NCBI RefSeq assembly: GCF_003600625.1
Contig: NZ_CP032489.1
Location: 186,001-250,000 of the forward strand
Direction: 5' to 3'
Origin: Arachidicoccus soli
GTDB lineage: Bacteria; Bacteroidota; Bacteroidia; Chitinophagales; Chitinophagaceae
Length of the DNA stretch: 64,000 nucleotides
Both the position numbers and the translations under genes were made by a program. The notes beneath the pieces are model-generated. The model was given only the letters and a program-made list of their open reading frames with translations. It was not told the origin of the DNA and ran no database searches. Of the stretch, positions 63,569 through 64,000 are shown one piece after another (the stretch's first letter is position 1; each line of letters starts with the position of its first letter).

Positions 63569-64000
63569 TTTAAAGCGAATAAGAGCGCATGGTGGATGCC
63601 TAGGGTCTGAGAGGCGAAGAAGGACGTGGTAAGCTGCGATAAGCTACGGAGAGTTGCACACAAGCGTTAAATCCGTAGATTTCCGAATGGGACAACCCGC
63701 TATGTTGAAGACATAGCACTCCTGAAAAGGAGAGCCAACCCCGAGAACTGAAACATCTAAGTACCGGGAGGAAAAGAAAATAAGACAATGATTCCCCAAG
63801 TAGTGGCGAGCGAACAGGGAAGAGCCCAAACCTTAGAGGCGTGCCTCTAAGGGGTTGTAGGACTGCATTTAGAAAGTACTATCAAGTTGAAGTATCTGGA
63901 AAGTTACATCACAGAAGGTGAAAATCCTGTAGACACAAATTAGTACGGACGAGCAGTATCCTGAGTAGCGCGGGACCGGAGGAATCCTGCGTGAATCTGC
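63569..64000 (+). rRNA. rrl: 23S ribosomal RNA, 5' part (cut by right edge)
   Basis: Starts near 63569 by alignment with E. coli (AAGCGA..AAG, then GGTGGATGCC). The first 432 bases are present; GTACCGGGAGGAAAAGAAA and AGTAGTGGCGAGCGAA are typical. Rest lies outside the window. Confidence 0.96.

Overview
The window is a roughly 64 kb piece of an AT-rich chromosome from the phylum Bacteroidota, most likely family Chitinophagaceae or a close relative. The evidence is a complete gldKLMN gliding/type IX secretion cluster, promoters of the Bacteroidota type (TTG, 19-21 bp, TAnnTTTG), few recognisable Shine-Dalgarno sequences, a TonB receptor with an N-terminal carboxypeptidase-regulatory-like domain, a GH144-type glucanase and a Bacteroidota-looking 16S rRNA. 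The family-level placement is an inference; no database search was possible.

Layout. 1-190: tail of an IS200/IS605-type transposase running in from the left, then a terminator. 0.2-4.8 kb: TetR regulator, small hypothetical gene, YbgC-like thioesterase, polyprenyl diphosphate synthase, and a large OmpA-type envelope protein with a clear promoter and terminator. 4.8-16.5 kb: housekeeping and envelope genes (RND exporter, murI, HerA-like ATPase, Gfo/Idh/MocA oxidoreductase, ispD, SPFH protein, a Nudix-cupin fusion, a secreted hydrolase, a pyrimidine-dimer glycosylase, lipB). 16.5-23.8 kb: TonB receptor behind a Fur/Zur-like palindrome, then acid phosphatase, proC, gltX and a Xaa-Pro aminopeptidase. 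23.8-26.4 kb is a small accessory patch: a REP-like palindrome, a HEPN/MNT toxin-antitoxin pair, pssA, purS, and a frameshifted vapD with a small upstream partner. 26.6-45.5 kb: rsmI, rnhA, an ECF sigma factor with a membrane partner, a class III aminotransferase, carbonic anhydrase, fabG, a GH3 protein, an LptF/LptG-type permease, a CDF metal exporter, a dipeptidase, an S4 RNA-binding protein followed directly by a subclass B1 metallo-beta-lactamase, trmD and adenine deaminase. 45.5-50.9 kb: gldK-gldL-gldM-gldN plus a PorG-like barrel, the core of the type IX secretion/gliding machine. 51-56.5 kb: a YkuK-family gene and a GH39-GH144 operon, separated by an IS1634-like element. 56.8-60.8 kb: anmK, upp, a DUF4476 protein and truA. 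60.8-64 kb: an rRNA operon with two tandem promoters, a boxB/boxA-like leader, 16S, tRNA-Ile(GAT), tRNA-Ala(TGC) and the start of 23S.

The most unusual structure is the insertion sequence at 51730-53334. It is flanked by two apparently identical 441-bp direct repeats that each contain the 3' ends of both neighbouring convergent genes. An element sitting inside a glycosidase gene has therefore left an intact copy of both neighbours. Long target duplications are a published trait of the IS1634 group. Other points worth following up are the complete zinc-ligand set of the metallo-beta-lactamase, a terminator-like hairpin inside the YkuK coding sequence, the single-base frameshift in vapD, and the Nudix-cupin fusion.
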